Assembly: GCA_004552305.1 (NCBI GenBank)
Contig: SFOX01000003.1
Location: 151,728-215,727, forward strand
Direction of reading: 5' to 3'
DNA length: 64,000 nt
DNA from: Subdoligranulum variabile
GTDB lineage: Bacteria; Bacillota; Clostridia; Oscillospirales; Ruminococcaceae
Part shown: positions 31,532 to 39,061 of the stretch, one piece after another
Position numbering within the stretch: the first letter of the stretch is position 1
How the letters are laid out: every line of letters begins with the position of its first letter
Translations under genes and position numbers: made by a program
Notes under the pieces: model-generated
The model's input: the letters and a program-made list of their open reading frames with translations, nothing else
Databases searched by the model: none
Told to the model about the DNA's origin: nothing

Positions 31532-32539
31532 TTATACGTTGGCTGCCTCTTTTTTGCTATCTGCCAAGCAAAGCAGCAGTTGGCCTGTGACGTAGGCGTC
31601 GGCGCTGGCACGGTGTGCATCGGGTGCGACGATGCCGTAATACTCGCACAGGGTATTCAGCTTGCAATCCTCCACGTCCCAATCGCCGTCGATATCTTTC
31701 ACATAGGCGTTGATGTCGCTGTCCCACTTGCGTTTAGGCGTTTTCAATATTTTTTTGGATTGCTCAAGTGTGCAGTAATAGCGGCGTTTTGTGTGCGCCA
31801 TGCGGCTGCCTGCTTTAAGGATAAAGCCCAAATCAAAATCGAGATTATGCCCCACCACATTGCTGGCGCCAACAAAGCGATCAAATGCGGGCAGCACCTC
31901 GCGGATCGTCGGGCAGCCGGAAACCATATCGTCGGTAATATGATTGATTGCGGTGACTTCCTTCGGAATGGGGCGGCCGGGGTTTACAAGCGTTTCAAAA
32001 ATTTCTACGGGCTTACCGCCGACAAAGCGCACCGCGCCCAACTCCAAAATTTTGTCCTTGCCCTTGTGCAAGCCGGTTGTTTCGGTGTCGATCACCACAA
32101 ATTCGTCGAGGTTTGTGCGCGCCGTGAGGGTGCTGTGCTTGCACTCCAGCGGCTCGCTGCCGTCATCCGGCACGGCGGGCAGCAGCTCCACCGCCGCGCG
32201 CGGAACAGCGGCAAACTCAGCCGCTGCTTGCTTTTCCTGCGCAATGCGCCGTTCGGCAAGCGCCCGCAGCGGGGCGACGGGTTGAGCCGGCACTGCGGCG
32301 GCGGAAGGCTGGGTCGGCACTGCGGCGGAGGGCTGTTCTTCCGGCGGCATGGCCAGATACTGCTTGCGCATCTTTAGCCCGTAGTACAGCAAGCCCGCGC
32401 CCAGCAACAGACTGATAACGCCGGCGGCTGTATTACTCGCCAGCATGGATAATCCGTCGATAAGAAATACCACGCCGAAAATGATGCCTAAAATTGCGCG
32501 CGTTTTGCACTTTTTTGCGGTAAGCTGCTTTTTTGCCAT
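31532..32539 (-). CDS. Membrane-linked DEDDh 3'-5' exonuclease
   Basis: The ATG at 32539 after AGGAGG gives 335 residues; a longer frame to 32698 overlaps the repressor gene. Residues 15-60 hold two hydrophobic segments (AILGIIFGVVFLIDGLSML and a second). A Pro/Ala-rich linker precedes an exonuclease domain of the DNA polymerase III epsilon type from about 138: VVIDTETTGL (Exo I), VGHNLDFDLGF (Exo II) and HRASADAYVTG (Exo III). A membrane-tied exonuclease next to the phage repressor could degrade incoming DNA or act in superinfection exclusion; this is inference. Confidence 0.82.
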   Translation of the reverse strand: MAKKQLTAKKCKTRAILGIIFGVVFLIDGLSMLASNTAAGVISLLLGAGLLYYGLKMRKQYLAMPPEEQPSAAVPTQPSAAAVPAQPVAPLRALAERRIAQEKQAAAEFAAVPRAAVELLPAVPDDGSEPLECKHSTLTARTNLDEFVVIDTETTGLHKGKDKILELGAVRFVGGKPVEIFETLVNPGRPIPKEVTAINHITDDMVSGCPTIREVLPAFDRFVGASNVVGHNLDFDLGFILKAGSRMAHTKRRYYCTLEQSKKILKTPKRKWDSDINAYVKDIDGDWDVEDCKLNTLCEYYGIVAPDAHRASADAYVTGQLLLCLADSKKEAANV

Positions 32540-32571
32540 GGTGTTCCTCCTATTTTTCGCCGTAGCGGGGT

Positions 32572-33210
32572 TTACAGTCTGCGGCATAGCCCAACGGCTT
32601 TGCCCTCGATGTGGATATCCTCGGCTTCCTGCCCGCTGTACACCAGCGGCGGGAAAGTCGGATTTTCGGCTTGTAAAATGATGGTGTTTCCGTTGCAATA
32701 CACCCGCTTCAGCGTTGCCTCATCGCCGATGCGCACGGCGGCGATCTCGCCGTTTTCCACCTGCGGCTGCGTGCGGATGGCTACCACGTCGCCGTCCTTG
32801 ATTTTAGGCTCCATGCTGTCGCCGCGGCACAGCAGGGTAAAATCTGCGTGCCATTCCTCCGGCGTGGCGTCGTAGTCCTCGATGTTTTCTTCCGCCAAAA
32901 TCGGCTCGCCGCAGGCAATGCGCCCGACGCGGGGAACCTTGCGCATTTTCGGCAGCGGCTGGAACCCGGCGGGGATGGGGGAAGTGGCAACAGGGTTCTT
33001 CCGTTCTACGGTTGAGCGCCCCATGAGATAATCCATGTCAACGTTGAAAATGTCTGCTATAGCTTCAAGCGTTTCAAAATCTGGTTCGCGGCTGCCAGTT
33101 TCATACATGCCGATTGTACTACGGGATACTTTAAGCAAGGCAGCAAGTTGTTCTTGCGTTATGCCTCTCTCGATGCGGAGGAGTTTTATAATTTCTGAAA
33201 ATTTAGCCAT
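32572..33210 (-). CDS. LexA/CI-type phage repressor with S24 autoprotease
   Basis: The ATG at 33210 gives 212 residues. Residues 1-62 are an XRE helix-turn-helix (TQEQLAALLKVSRSTIGMYETG). The C-terminal S24 domain shows the cleavage pair Ala99-Cys100-Gly101 region in RIACGEP, the nucleophile Ser132 in GDSMEP and the general base Lys168 in ATLKRV. Self-cleavage under RecA control would induce the prophage after DNA damage. It is transcribed leftward, divergent from a Cro-like gene, across an operator region with TCAC-N5-GTGA sites. Confidence 0.9.
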   Translation of the reverse strand: MAKFSEIIKLLRIERGITQEQLAALLKVSRSTIGMYETGSREPDFETLEAIADIFNVDMDYLMGRSTVERKNPVATSPIPAGFQPLPKMRKVPRVGRIACGEPILAEENIEDYDATPEEWHADFTLLCRGDSMEPKIKDGDVVAIRTQPQVENGEIAAVRIGDEATLKRVYCNGNTIILQAENPTFPPLVYSGQEAEDIHIEGKAVGLCRRL

Positions 33211-33241
33211 ACGATGCCAATCCTCTCTGTGTGCTAATCTT

Positions 33242-33269
33242 ATAGTATCACAAATCGTGAGAAAGTCAA
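33242..33269 (-). promoter_or_regulatory. Repressor promoter (PRM-like)
   Basis: Minus-strand TTGACT (33264-33269), a 16-nt spacer and TACTAT (33242-33247). A TCAC-N5-GTGA operator occupies the spacer. Confidence 0.6.
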
Positions 33270-33342
33270 CCACAAAATGTCACAAAATGTGTTGACAAAT
33301 GACACGGGCGTGGTATACTGTATATGTAGTCACGAATTGTGA
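33248..33342. promoter_or_regulatory. Lysogeny operators OL/OR-like (three TCAC-N5-GTGA sites)
   Basis: Sites at 33248-33260 (TCAC-AAATC-GTGA), 33280-33292 (TCAC-AAAAT-GTGT) and 33330-33342 (TCAC-GAATT-GTGA). They cover the leftward promoter spacer, the rightward -35 and the start region of the rightward transcript, as expected for a CI/Cro switch. Confidence 0.75.
33292..33319 (+). promoter_or_regulatory. Early rightward promoter (PR-like)
   Basis: A perfect TTGACA (33292-33297), a 16-nt spacer and TATACT (33314-33319). Operators overlap the -35 and lie just after the -10. Confidence 0.8.
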
Positions 33343-33365
33343 CGAGTGAAAGCGAGGTGATTCTG

Positions 33366-33563
33366 ATGGATTCGGAGAAAATTGCGCAAACATTAGTTAA
33401 ACTGCGGGGCGCTCGTCCGCGCGCTGAGGTTGCAATAGCGCTGGGTATAAGCGTTTCTGCACTGGGTATGTACGAGACTGGCGCTAGAATCCCCCGCGAT
33501 GAAACAAAGCGTAAAATCGCGCAGTATTACGAGAAAACCGTGGAGGAAATTTTTTATACCTAA
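33366..33563 (+). CDS. Cro-like XRE regulator
   Basis: The ATG at 33366, after CGAGGTGA, gives 65 residues made almost only of an XRE helix-turn-helix (AEVAIALGISVSALGMYETGARIP). It is the first gene of the rightward early transcript and shares the operator region with the S24 repressor, so it is the probable Cro counterpart. A fourth TCAC-N5-GTGA site lies 5 nt after its stop. Confidence 0.85.
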   Translation: MDSEKIAQTLVKLRGARPRAEVAIALGISVSALGMYETGARIPRDETKRKIAQYYEKTVEEIFYT

Positions 33564-33567
33564 AATG

Positions 33568-33580
33568 TCACGATAAGTGA
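33568..33580. promoter_or_regulatory. Fourth lysogeny-type operator
   Basis: TCAC-GATAA-GTGA directly downstream of the cro-like gene, 225 bp from the other three. It may bind repressor for looping or roadblock. Confidence 0.6.
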
Positions 33581-33588
33581 CAAGCGAT

Positions 33589-33605
33589 GCGTCCACTCTG
33601 GACAC
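33589..33605 (+). repeat. Dispersed palindrome site 2 (GCGTCC-ACTCT-GGACAC)
   Basis: The only copy with a changed outer base (GCGTCC). It is intergenic, 8 nt after the fourth TCAC operator. Confidence 0.65.
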
Positions 33606-33622
33606 AAAAAGGGGGGCATAAG

Positions 33623-33754
33623 ATGCACCAGCAGGACGAAAACAAGCGCCGCGAGCGCCGCATTGAGCTGGCGAACAACCTGACGCTGGTGGCGGTAGCG
33701 ATTACCGCCATCGTCAATACGGTGGGGCTTATCGTAAAAATTAAAGGGGGGTAA
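33623..33754 (+). CDS. Small single-span membrane protein
   Basis: A 43-residue frame starting at ATG 33623 with AAGGGGGG upstream. A charged N-terminus (HQQDENKRRERRIELANN) leads into one hydrophobic segment (LTLVAVAITAIVNTVGLIV) and a KIKGG tail. It sits 3 nt before the next gene in the same direction. No function is recognised. Confidence 0.6.
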   Translation: MHQQDENKRRERRIELANNLTLVAVAITAIVNTVGLIVKIKGG

Positions 33755-33757
33755 ATT

Positions 33758-33973
33758 ATGGCACGCGAAAAAGAGGGATACCGCGACGCGCTGGAGCGCA
33801 TCCGCGCTGAGGCGGCGGGCGAGCTGGTAACGGTGCCGGAGGCCGCGCACATCGTGTACGGCTCCACACCCAACGCCGCGCGCAAGGTCTGCAACAACTT
33901 TACCGGGTGGATCGGCACGGGGCGCAACAAGCACATCCCCGCCACGGCGCTGGCAAGGCAAATCTGCGGGTGA
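33758..33973 (+). CDS. Small DNA-binding-like protein (possible excisionase type)
   Basis: A 71-residue protein with a winged-helix-like pattern: LVTVPEAAHIVYGSTPNAARKVCNNFTGWIGTG, then IPATALARQICG. The layout (PEAA helix, turn, recognition helix, short wing) is like MerR/Xis-type domains used by excisionases and small phage regulators. It lies in the early operon right after the small membrane protein. The excisionase role is only an inference. Confidence 0.5.
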   Translation: MAREKEGYRDALERIRAEAAGELVTVPEAAHIVYGSTPNAARKVCNNFTGWIGTGRNKHIPATALARQICG

Positions 33974-33977
33974 CGCC

Positions 33978-34685
33978 GTGGACCAGAAACAATTTGCCGG
34001 CAACCTGCGCAAAGCCATGCAGCGCCGGGGCGTGGACGCCCCCGCATTGTCGGAGCGCAGCGGCGTGAGTGTCAGCCAAATTTACAACTATCTGACCGGC
34101 GGGCGTATGCCGCGGCTGGACACCGCCCTGCGCCTTGCCTCGGCGCTGGGCTGCCGGCTGGATGAGCTTTGCGGCCGCCCTGCGTCGGTGCGCATCAACA
34201 CCAAGGCGCTCGCCAACTATCTGGGCTTGAGCGAGCACTCGGTGCAGGTGCTGCACGCGCGCGCGTTCGGCGCCCGGATGTTTGGCGACCCGCTTTTAGA
34301 GAGCGTGGAGCGCACCCTGTCGGGCGTGTCCACTGCGGACACATCCCGCTGGACGGCTGCCGAACTCTCCGAGATACGCGCCGATCTGGCGCGCACCGGC
34401 AGCCCGCGCCGCGCCGCCGAGCTGCACGCCTGCAGCGTCTACACGATCCTGCAGCTGGTCAGCGCGCACGGCTGGGAGGATCTGCTCAAGGCGAGCAAGC
34501 CCAAAAAAAAGAACAATCCGCCTCGCCCCAAAGGCGCGCGCCACTGGACGGCGGCAGAGGTTGCCACACTGCGCAAAATGTACGCCGAGGGACGCAGCAA
34601 TGCCGAGATTGCCGACGCGCTGGGGCGCACCGATGTTGCCGTTGCCAACAAAAAGAACAAATTAGCCTCAAGGGGGAAATTATGA
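33978..34685 (+). CDS. Early phage regulator: XRE domain plus C-terminal Myb/SANT-like domain
   Basis: A 235-residue protein from the GTG at 33978. Residues 1-66 are an XRE helix-turn-helix (APALSERSGVSVSQIYNYLTGG). The middle has further short helical elements. The C-terminus (ARHWTAAEVATLRKMYAEG then NAEIADALGRTDVAVANKKNKL) is a SANT/Myb-like trihelix seen in phage regulators. A dispersed palindrome (34326-34342) lies in the coding sequence, encoding VSTADT. The stop overlaps the next start by 4 nt. Confidence 0.65.
   Translation: MDQKQFAGNLRKAMQRRGVDAPALSERSGVSVSQIYNYLTGGRMPRLDTALRLASALGCRLDELCGRPASVRINTKALANYLGLSEHSVQVLHARAFGARMFGDPLLESVERTLSGVSTADTSRWTAAELSEIRADLARTGSPRRAAELHACSVYTILQLVSAHGWEDLLKASKPKKKNNPPRPKGARHWTAAEVATLRKMYAEGRSNAEIADALGRTDVAVANKKNKLASRGKL
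34326..34342 (+). repeat. Dispersed palindrome site 3 (GTGTCC-ACTGC-GGACAC)
   Basis: Inside the XRE/SANT regulator gene. It is identical to the copy in parA. Confidence 0.75.
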
Positions 34686-34957
34686 GCATCACAAAAAATC
34701 TGCCCGCCTGGTGCTACTGCACCAGCCCGCGCACGGGGGACGTTGTCATCGTCACCCGCGGCGAAAAAACCATGTACCAAACCAAGTCAGAGGTGGTAGT
34801 CGCCACCGCCAACCGCCAGCTGGGCGTGGAGCCCCGGCAAGCCGGTGCTATGCTGGGCGGGGCGTTGTTCGGCTGGGACAGCCCCGCCGCCGACCCCGAC
34901 AATTACGATTTACAGGGCAGCTACTGCGGCCCTGTGATTAAGGAGGATTACATATGA
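34682..34957 (+). CDS. Early phage hypothetical protein
   Basis: A 91-residue soluble protein beginning at ATG 34682 in an ATGA overlap with the regulator gene. It has CYCTSPRTGDVVIVTRG, a conserved-looking KTMYQTKSE stretch and an acidic C-terminus. It overlaps the next start by 4 nt, so the genes are tightly coupled. I recognise no family. Confidence 0.6.
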   Translation: MSITKNLPAWCYCTSPRTGDVVIVTRGEKTMYQTKSEVVVATANRQLGVEPRQAGAMLGGALFGWDSPAADPDNYDLQGSYCGPVIKEDYI

Positions 34958-35493
34958 GCGATTTTAAAAAAGAGCGCCCGACCCCACAGACCCCGCAGAC
35001 CCCGGCGGGCGCAAACGTCGTCAGCGTGCTGGACGTGGACGCCGACGGCGCAACCGTTAAGCTGTGGCCTGCCGCCTATGCCGTGCGCCAAGCGCTGGAG
35101 ACAATGGGGACGTACAGCACCCGCCACTATGTATGCGGGCGCGCACTGTACTGCGCCGTCGCCTTTGGCGATGTCACCCGCGATGCGCCCTGCCCCGAAA
35201 GCTACCGCGTACGCAAAGATGCTAACCTCAACGAGGCGGACGGCAGCCTGATTGCCGCCGCAGCGGAGTGGGGCGTGGGTACGCGGGTATTTGCCCTGCC
35301 GCCGATACGCATCAGCAAAGAGCGCGTACAGATCAACCCCGTGGCGGGGCGGGACGGCAAGACGATCCACCACTATGTGCTGGCGGACCGCCTGAGCGTG
35401 GCGGACATTAAGCTGGACGACAAGGGCTGCATCGCCGAGGTGCAGCTGCGCAAGGCAAGCGACGGCGGGGTGATCGTATGGCAGGCAAACTGA
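34954..35493 (+). CDS. Phage hypothetical protein, possible Rad52/Sak-like annealing protein
   Basis: A 179-residue protein. The N-terminal 20 residues are polar. The central SYRVRKDANLNEADGSLIAAAAEWGVGTRVFALPPI resembles the helix-turn of Rad52/ERF/Sak single-strand annealing proteins, where an alanine-rich helix ends in WGIG. Its place upstream of NinB-like, HNH-like and SSB genes supports a recombination role. The similarity is short and could be misleading. It ends inside the start of the next gene (16-nt overlap). Confidence 0.45.
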   Translation: MSDFKKERPTPQTPQTPAGANVVSVLDVDADGATVKLWPAAYAVRQALETMGTYSTRHYVCGRALYCAVAFGDVTRDAPCPESYRVRKDANLNEADGSLIAAAAEWGVGTRVFALPPIRISKERVQINPVAGRDGKTIHHYVLADRLSVADIKLDDKGCIAEVQLRKASDGGVIVWQAN

Positions 35494-36050
35494 TTGCCCA
35501 CTTGGCGGCGTGGTACCTACCCACCGGGCGACCCGATGCCTCAGGCATGGAGGGGCTGACGGTGGACGGCGGCTACCTGCTGGAGGCACAGCGGATGCAC
35601 GCCGAGCTTGAGCACCGCGCCCGCGGGCAGCCCCTGGCGGTGGAGATTGACATCCGCCCCGCGCGCAGCCGGCGCACCTTGGAGCAAAACCGCCTGATGT
35701 GGGCGCTGCTGGCAAAGCTGGCGCAAGCCCAAAATGGCGGAAGCCCCGGCGGGGTGACTGCCGAGCAGTGCTACCTGGATCTGCTTCAGGACTTTGGCGC
35801 GGAGGTGGAGACCTGGCGTGTACCGCTGCGCGCCCTGCCGACCTTGCGCAACGCCTACCGCGTGGTGCAGGTGGTGGAGGTGCTGGACGGCGGCGAGTGC
35901 ATTGCCCGCCTTGGTTTAGGCAGCAGCAGCTTTACGCCCGCCGAAATGCACGATTTTATCGAGCGCATTTTTGATGCGCTGAGCGCGGCGGGCGTGGACG
36001 ATGCCGAAACCACCCAGCAATACAGGGACTGGAGGCGCGCCGATGGATAG
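35478..36050 (+). CDS. NinB-like phage recombination protein
   Basis: A 190-residue protein. RSRRTLEQNRLMWALLAKLAQ near residue 55 fits the NinB signature (RSLEQNRxLWAMLxxVA) and the C-terminal SFTPAEMHDFIERIFDALSAAGV fits the second conserved part. NinB (Orf) of lambda helps RecBCD-independent recombination by loading annealing proteins on SSB-covered DNA. The SSB gene two places downstream supports this. Confidence 0.65.
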   Translation: MAGKLIAHLAAWYLPTGRPDASGMEGLTVDGGYLLEAQRMHAELEHRARGQPLAVEIDIRPARSRRTLEQNRLMWALLAKLAQAQNGGSPGGVTAEQCYLDLLQDFGAEVETWRVPLRALPTLRNAYRVVQVVEVLDGGECIARLGLGSSSFTPAEMHDFIERIFDALSAAGVDDAETTQQYRDWRRADG

Positions 36051-36342
36051 CATTTTACAGGATCGCCGCGAGTGCTACCTGTGCCGCCGTTTTTACAATT
36101 TGCACACCGTGCGCGGGCTGGAGGAGCACCACATCATGTATGGACGCGGGCGGCGCGAATTGAGCGAGCTGTACGGGCTTAAGGTTTGGCTGTGCCGCCG
36201 CCACCACAACGCCCCGCCGCTGGGGGTGCATTTTAACCCCGACACCCGGCGGGACTTGGAGGAGGAGGCGCGCACCGCGCTGGATGCCCGCTACGGCGCA
36301 GGTGCGTTTGACCGTATTTTTGAGGATAGGGAGGAGGAATAA
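36043..36342 (+). CDS. HNH-like zinc-binding phage protein
   Basis: A 99-residue protein from ATG 36043, 8-nt overlap with the NinB-like gene. It has CYLCRRF (CxxC), EEHHIMYGRG and LCRRHHN, a pattern close to the beta-beta-alpha HNH nuclease with a structural zinc. Homologous small proteins lie in nin-type regions of phages. Nuclease activity is not proven by the motif. Confidence 0.6.
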   Translation: MDSILQDRRECYLCRRFYNLHTVRGLEEHHIMYGRGRRELSELYGLKVWLCRRHHNAPPLGVHFNPDTRRDLEEEARTALDARYGAGAFDRIFEDREEE

Positions 36343-36343
36343 A

Positions 36344-36775
36344 ATGCTCAATGTGATTGCCATTCAGGGGCGCCTTGCGCGCGACCCTGAGCTGCGGCAG
36401 ACCACCACCGGCAAGAGCGTGGCGTCGTTCACCGTTGCGTGCGACCGAGGCCGCCGAGATGCCAACGGCCAGAGTACGGCTGACTGGATCCCCGTTGTTG
36501 CGTGGGATGCCCGCGCCGAGTTTGTCTGCAAGTATTTCCAAAAAGGCTCGATGATTGCCGTGGACGGGCGGCTGCAGAGCCGCACCTACACCGCCAAGGA
36601 TGGCACCAACCGCACAGCGCTGGAAGTCGTTGCCAGCAACGTACACTTCTGCGGCTCCAAGGCAGAGAGCGCCGCCCCGGCGGGCAGCCCTGCCCCGGCA
36701 GCCCCTGCGCCGAGCTTTGCCCCCGTGCGGGAGGACTGGCAGATGATAGAGGATGAGGGCGATCTGCCCTTTTAA
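36344..36775 (+). CDS. ssb: Phage single-stranded DNA-binding protein
   Basis: The ATG at 36344 after GAGGAGG gives 143 residues. The OB fold runs from LNVIAIQGRLARDPELR to VASNVHFCGSK (about 1-105), followed by a Pro/Ala linker and the acidic C-terminal tip DEGDLPF, which binds partner proteins in SSBs. It coats single strands during phage replication. Confidence 0.92.
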   Translation: MLNVIAIQGRLARDPELRQTTTGKSVASFTVACDRGRRDANGQSTADWIPVVAWDARAEFVCKYFQKGSMIAVDGRLQSRTYTAKDGTNRTALEVVASNVHFCGSKAESAAPAGSPAPAAPAPSFAPVREDWQMIEDEGDLPF

Positions 36776-36791
36776 CTGATACTTTATACCG

Positions 36792-36862
36792 ACAAGGGTG
36801 CGCTGCAAAAGCGCAGCAAACCGCCGAAAAATTTGCAAAAATGCAGCGCGGCGCACCCTTGT
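36792..36862 (+). other. Large inverted repeat between ssb and the initiator gene
   Basis: ACAAGGGTGCG (36792-36802) pairs with CGCACCCTTGT (36852-36862), a perfect 11-bp stem. The loop contains further GCTGC/GCAGC pairs that allow alternate folds. It precedes the initiator gene's ribosome site by about 20 nt and may control its expression. Confidence 0.5.
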
Positions 36863-36894
36863 GTTAAAGTTACCCATTTTTAGGGAGGCACACG

Positions 36895-37692
36895 ATGGAG
36901 CAACCCGGATTTTTTGCGATTTTGCCCGCCAACGTGCGGTACGACAACCGCTTAAAGGCGCAGGAAAAAATCTTATACGCCGAGATCACGGCGCTTGCCG
37001 GTGTACCCGGCTACTGCTACGCCACCAACAGCTACTTTGAGCAGCTGTACGATGCCAAAACCCGCGCCGTACAAGGCTGGCTCAAGCACCTGCAGGAGTT
37101 GGAGTACATCCAAATCCAAGTAGTTTACGGTGTGGACGGATGCCCCGGCGGACAGCGGCGCATAACCCCGCTGACCACGCACCCGGCAGACGTTAGCCCC
37201 GCAGAAATTTGCGGGGGGCGCAAAAATATGCGGGGTACCCCCGCAAAAATATGCGCATCCCCCCCGCAAAAAAATGCGCCCAGAATAATACAAGATATAA
37301 ATAATACAAGAGATAATAACGCGGGCGCGGGCGCGCGCGTAGAACCCAAAACGGTGGACGACGTTTTTACCGCCTTTGCCTCCGGAAACCGTGGGCTGCT
37401 GGATGCCGCGCTGGATTTTGCCAAGTTCCGCGCCGGGGGCAAACACCCGCTGACCGTGCTGGGTGCCGAGCGCGCCTGCGCTACCCTGCGCAGACTTGCA
37501 ACTGAGAGCCGCGCCCAGAACGCCGCCGCGTATATGGCGGCTTGCATCAACCAAAGCATTGAGCGCGGGTGGGAGGGGCTGTTTGCCGTAAAGGACTACA
37601 CCGAACCGCCGCCCGAAACCGCCCCGGCGGGTACACCGCCCGCCCCGGTGCGCAACATTGCCCCGGGCGAGGATATCACAAAATACTTTTAG
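36895..37692 (+). CDS. Phage replication initiator (replisome organiser, DnaD/HTH_36 type)
   Basis: A 265-residue protein from ATG 36895 after AGGGAGGC. Residues 1-90 form a helix-turn-helix typical of phage initiators (ILPANVRYDNRLKAQEKILYAEI, YFEQLYDAKTRAVQGWLKHLQELEYI). A Pro/Arg-rich linker (about 95-155) coincides with the iteron-like DNA repeats. The C-terminal part (AALDFAKFRAGGKHPLT to GWEGLFAV) is helical and may bind the helicase. It is followed by a DnaB-type helicase gene. Confidence 0.75.
   Translation: MEQPGFFAILPANVRYDNRLKAQEKILYAEITALAGVPGYCYATNSYFEQLYDAKTRAVQGWLKHLQELEYIQIQVVYGVDGCPGGQRRITPLTTHPADVSPAEICGGRKNMRGTPAKICASPPQKNAPRIIQDINNTRDNNAGAGARVEPKTVDDVFTAFASGNRGLLDAALDFAKFRAGGKHPLTVLGAERACATLRRLATESRAQNAAAYMAACINQSIERGWEGLFAVKDYTEPPPETAPAGTPPAPVRNIAPGEDITKYF
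37199..37320 (+). other. Candidate phage replication origin inside the initiator gene
   Basis: Four 16-bp repeats close to CCGCAAAAATATGCGC start at 37199, 37218, 37241 and 37264 (spacing 19, 23, 23). Each is itself a near-palindrome. Directly downstream is an AT-rich tract (37282-37319) with two copies of ATAATACAAGA, a likely unwinding element. Iterons plus DUE inside the initiator gene is the layout of lambda ori in gene O. Confidence 0.65.
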
Positions 37693-37704
37693 GAGTTGTT
37701 ATAG

Positions 37705-39048
37705 ATGGCACAAATCACCAACGCCCAGCGCCACCAGATCGCCTACCTCGGCGCGGTGCTGTTGGAGGCGCCCGGCTACCGCGACAGCGTGATGCGCTTA
37801 AGCCCCGCCATGTTTGAGCCGGGCATTTTGGAGGATGTGTTTTCTGCCGTGTACCGGCTGGTGTTTGCTGGCAAGGGCGTGGACCCCATCACCGTGGCAG
37901 ATCAGGCAGCCGCCGCCGCACAAAATGCCGAGGATATCCGCCGGTCGATTTTCCGCTGGGCGGAAACCTGCCCCTCGGTGAGCCACCTGGAGGACTACGA
38001 AAGCCTGCTGTATGAGGATTACCGCCAGCGCCTGCTTGCCGAAACGCTGGCAAAGCTGCAAACCGCGCAGCTGAGCGCCGACGCCGCCTGCACCAAGCTG
38101 CGCAATGCGCTGGCGGTGCAGGATAACCTGGCGGGCATCCAGCTGCAGGGCAGTGCGCAGGAGTTTGACGCCGTGCTGTCCCGCGCCGTGGGAAAACTCA
38201 CCGCGCCGGACACCGCCCTAAAAACCAGCTGGCGCAGCGTGGACAGATTCGGGCTGTTTGAGCGCGGCAACGCGGTGGTGCTGGCAGGGCGTCCGGGATG
38301 CGGCAAAACCGATTTTGCGATAAACCTTGCCGCCCGCCTCAGCCGTAAATACCGCGTGTATTACCTCACATTGGAGGAGAGCGACACCAAGCTGATGCAC
38401 CGCATCATCAGCCGCACGGCGCGCATCGATGCCGCCAAAATGCGCGACAAGCGCCTGAGCCGCGAGGAGCTGGCGATCGTGCAAAACGTCGCCGCCGCGC
38501 TGCATCAGCACCACAACATGGTGCTGGAGGACTGCACCAAGGCGGGCAGCGTAACCATTGAGGGCGTGCGCGCCCGGCTGCTGCGGCACAAGCCCGATAT
38601 CGCCTTTGTGGACCACATCGGGCTGATTGCACCCACCAACCCCAAGGACGACGAATACAAGCGGCTGTCGGATATCACCCGCCAGCTGAAAATGCTGGCG
38701 ATGCAGCTGGACATCGTGATCGTGGAGCTTTGCCAGCTCAACCGCAGCGTGGCAAAATCCGGTGACGCCTACGCCACCCTCGCCGACCTGCGCGGCAGCG
38801 GCACCATTGAGCAGGACGCCAACGCCGTGATGATGATGCGCACCCTCACGCCCGGCGGGGACGAGCTGCACGACACCGACGACTACCGCGACAGCGGCAT
38901 CATGGTCGCCAAGAATCGCGATGGCGGGCTTGGTGAAATCAAAATGCAATGGCGCCCGCAGTACCACGACTGGCTCCCGGCGGGGGACATCTACCCCCAG
39001 GACGAGGGCGGCGAGGCGGGACCCCAATTTGAGCAAACAAATTTTTAG
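37705..39048 (+). CDS. DnaB-type replicative helicase
   Basis: A 447-residue protein. The N-terminal DnaB domain (about 1-110, RHQIAYLGAVLLEAP) is followed by the RecA-like motor with Walker A GRPGCGKT near 195-202, Walker B-like PDIAFVDHIGLI near 293 and the later arginine-containing SGTIEQDANAVMMM. It unwinds phage DNA at forks started by the upstream initiator. The phage thus brings its own helicase but no loader is visible besides the initiator. Confidence 0.9.
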   Translation: MAQITNAQRHQIAYLGAVLLEAPGYRDSVMRLSPAMFEPGILEDVFSAVYRLVFAGKGVDPITVADQAAAAAQNAEDIRRSIFRWAETCPSVSHLEDYESLLYEDYRQRLLAETLAKLQTAQLSADAACTKLRNALAVQDNLAGIQLQGSAQEFDAVLSRAVGKLTAPDTALKTSWRSVDRFGLFERGNAVVLAGRPGCGKTDFAINLAARLSRKYRVYYLTLEESDTKLMHRIISRTARIDAAKMRDKRLSREELAIVQNVAAALHQHHNMVLEDCTKAGSVTIEGVRARLLRHKPDIAFVDHIGLIAPTNPKDDEYKRLSDITRQLKMLAMQLDIVIVELCQLNRSVAKSGDAYATLADLRGSGTIEQDANAVMMMRTLTPGGDELHDTDDYRDSGIMVAKNRDGGLGEIKMQWRPQYHDWLPAGDIYPQDEGGEAGPQFEQTNF

Positions 39049-39061
39049 GAGCGTGTAAAGT

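Noticed and set aside
37199..37279. CRISPR-like or satellite repeat in the initiator gene
   Set aside because: Repeats are near-palindromic, iteron-sized, followed by an AT-rich tract and lie in the initiator's linker; a replication origin explains them better.
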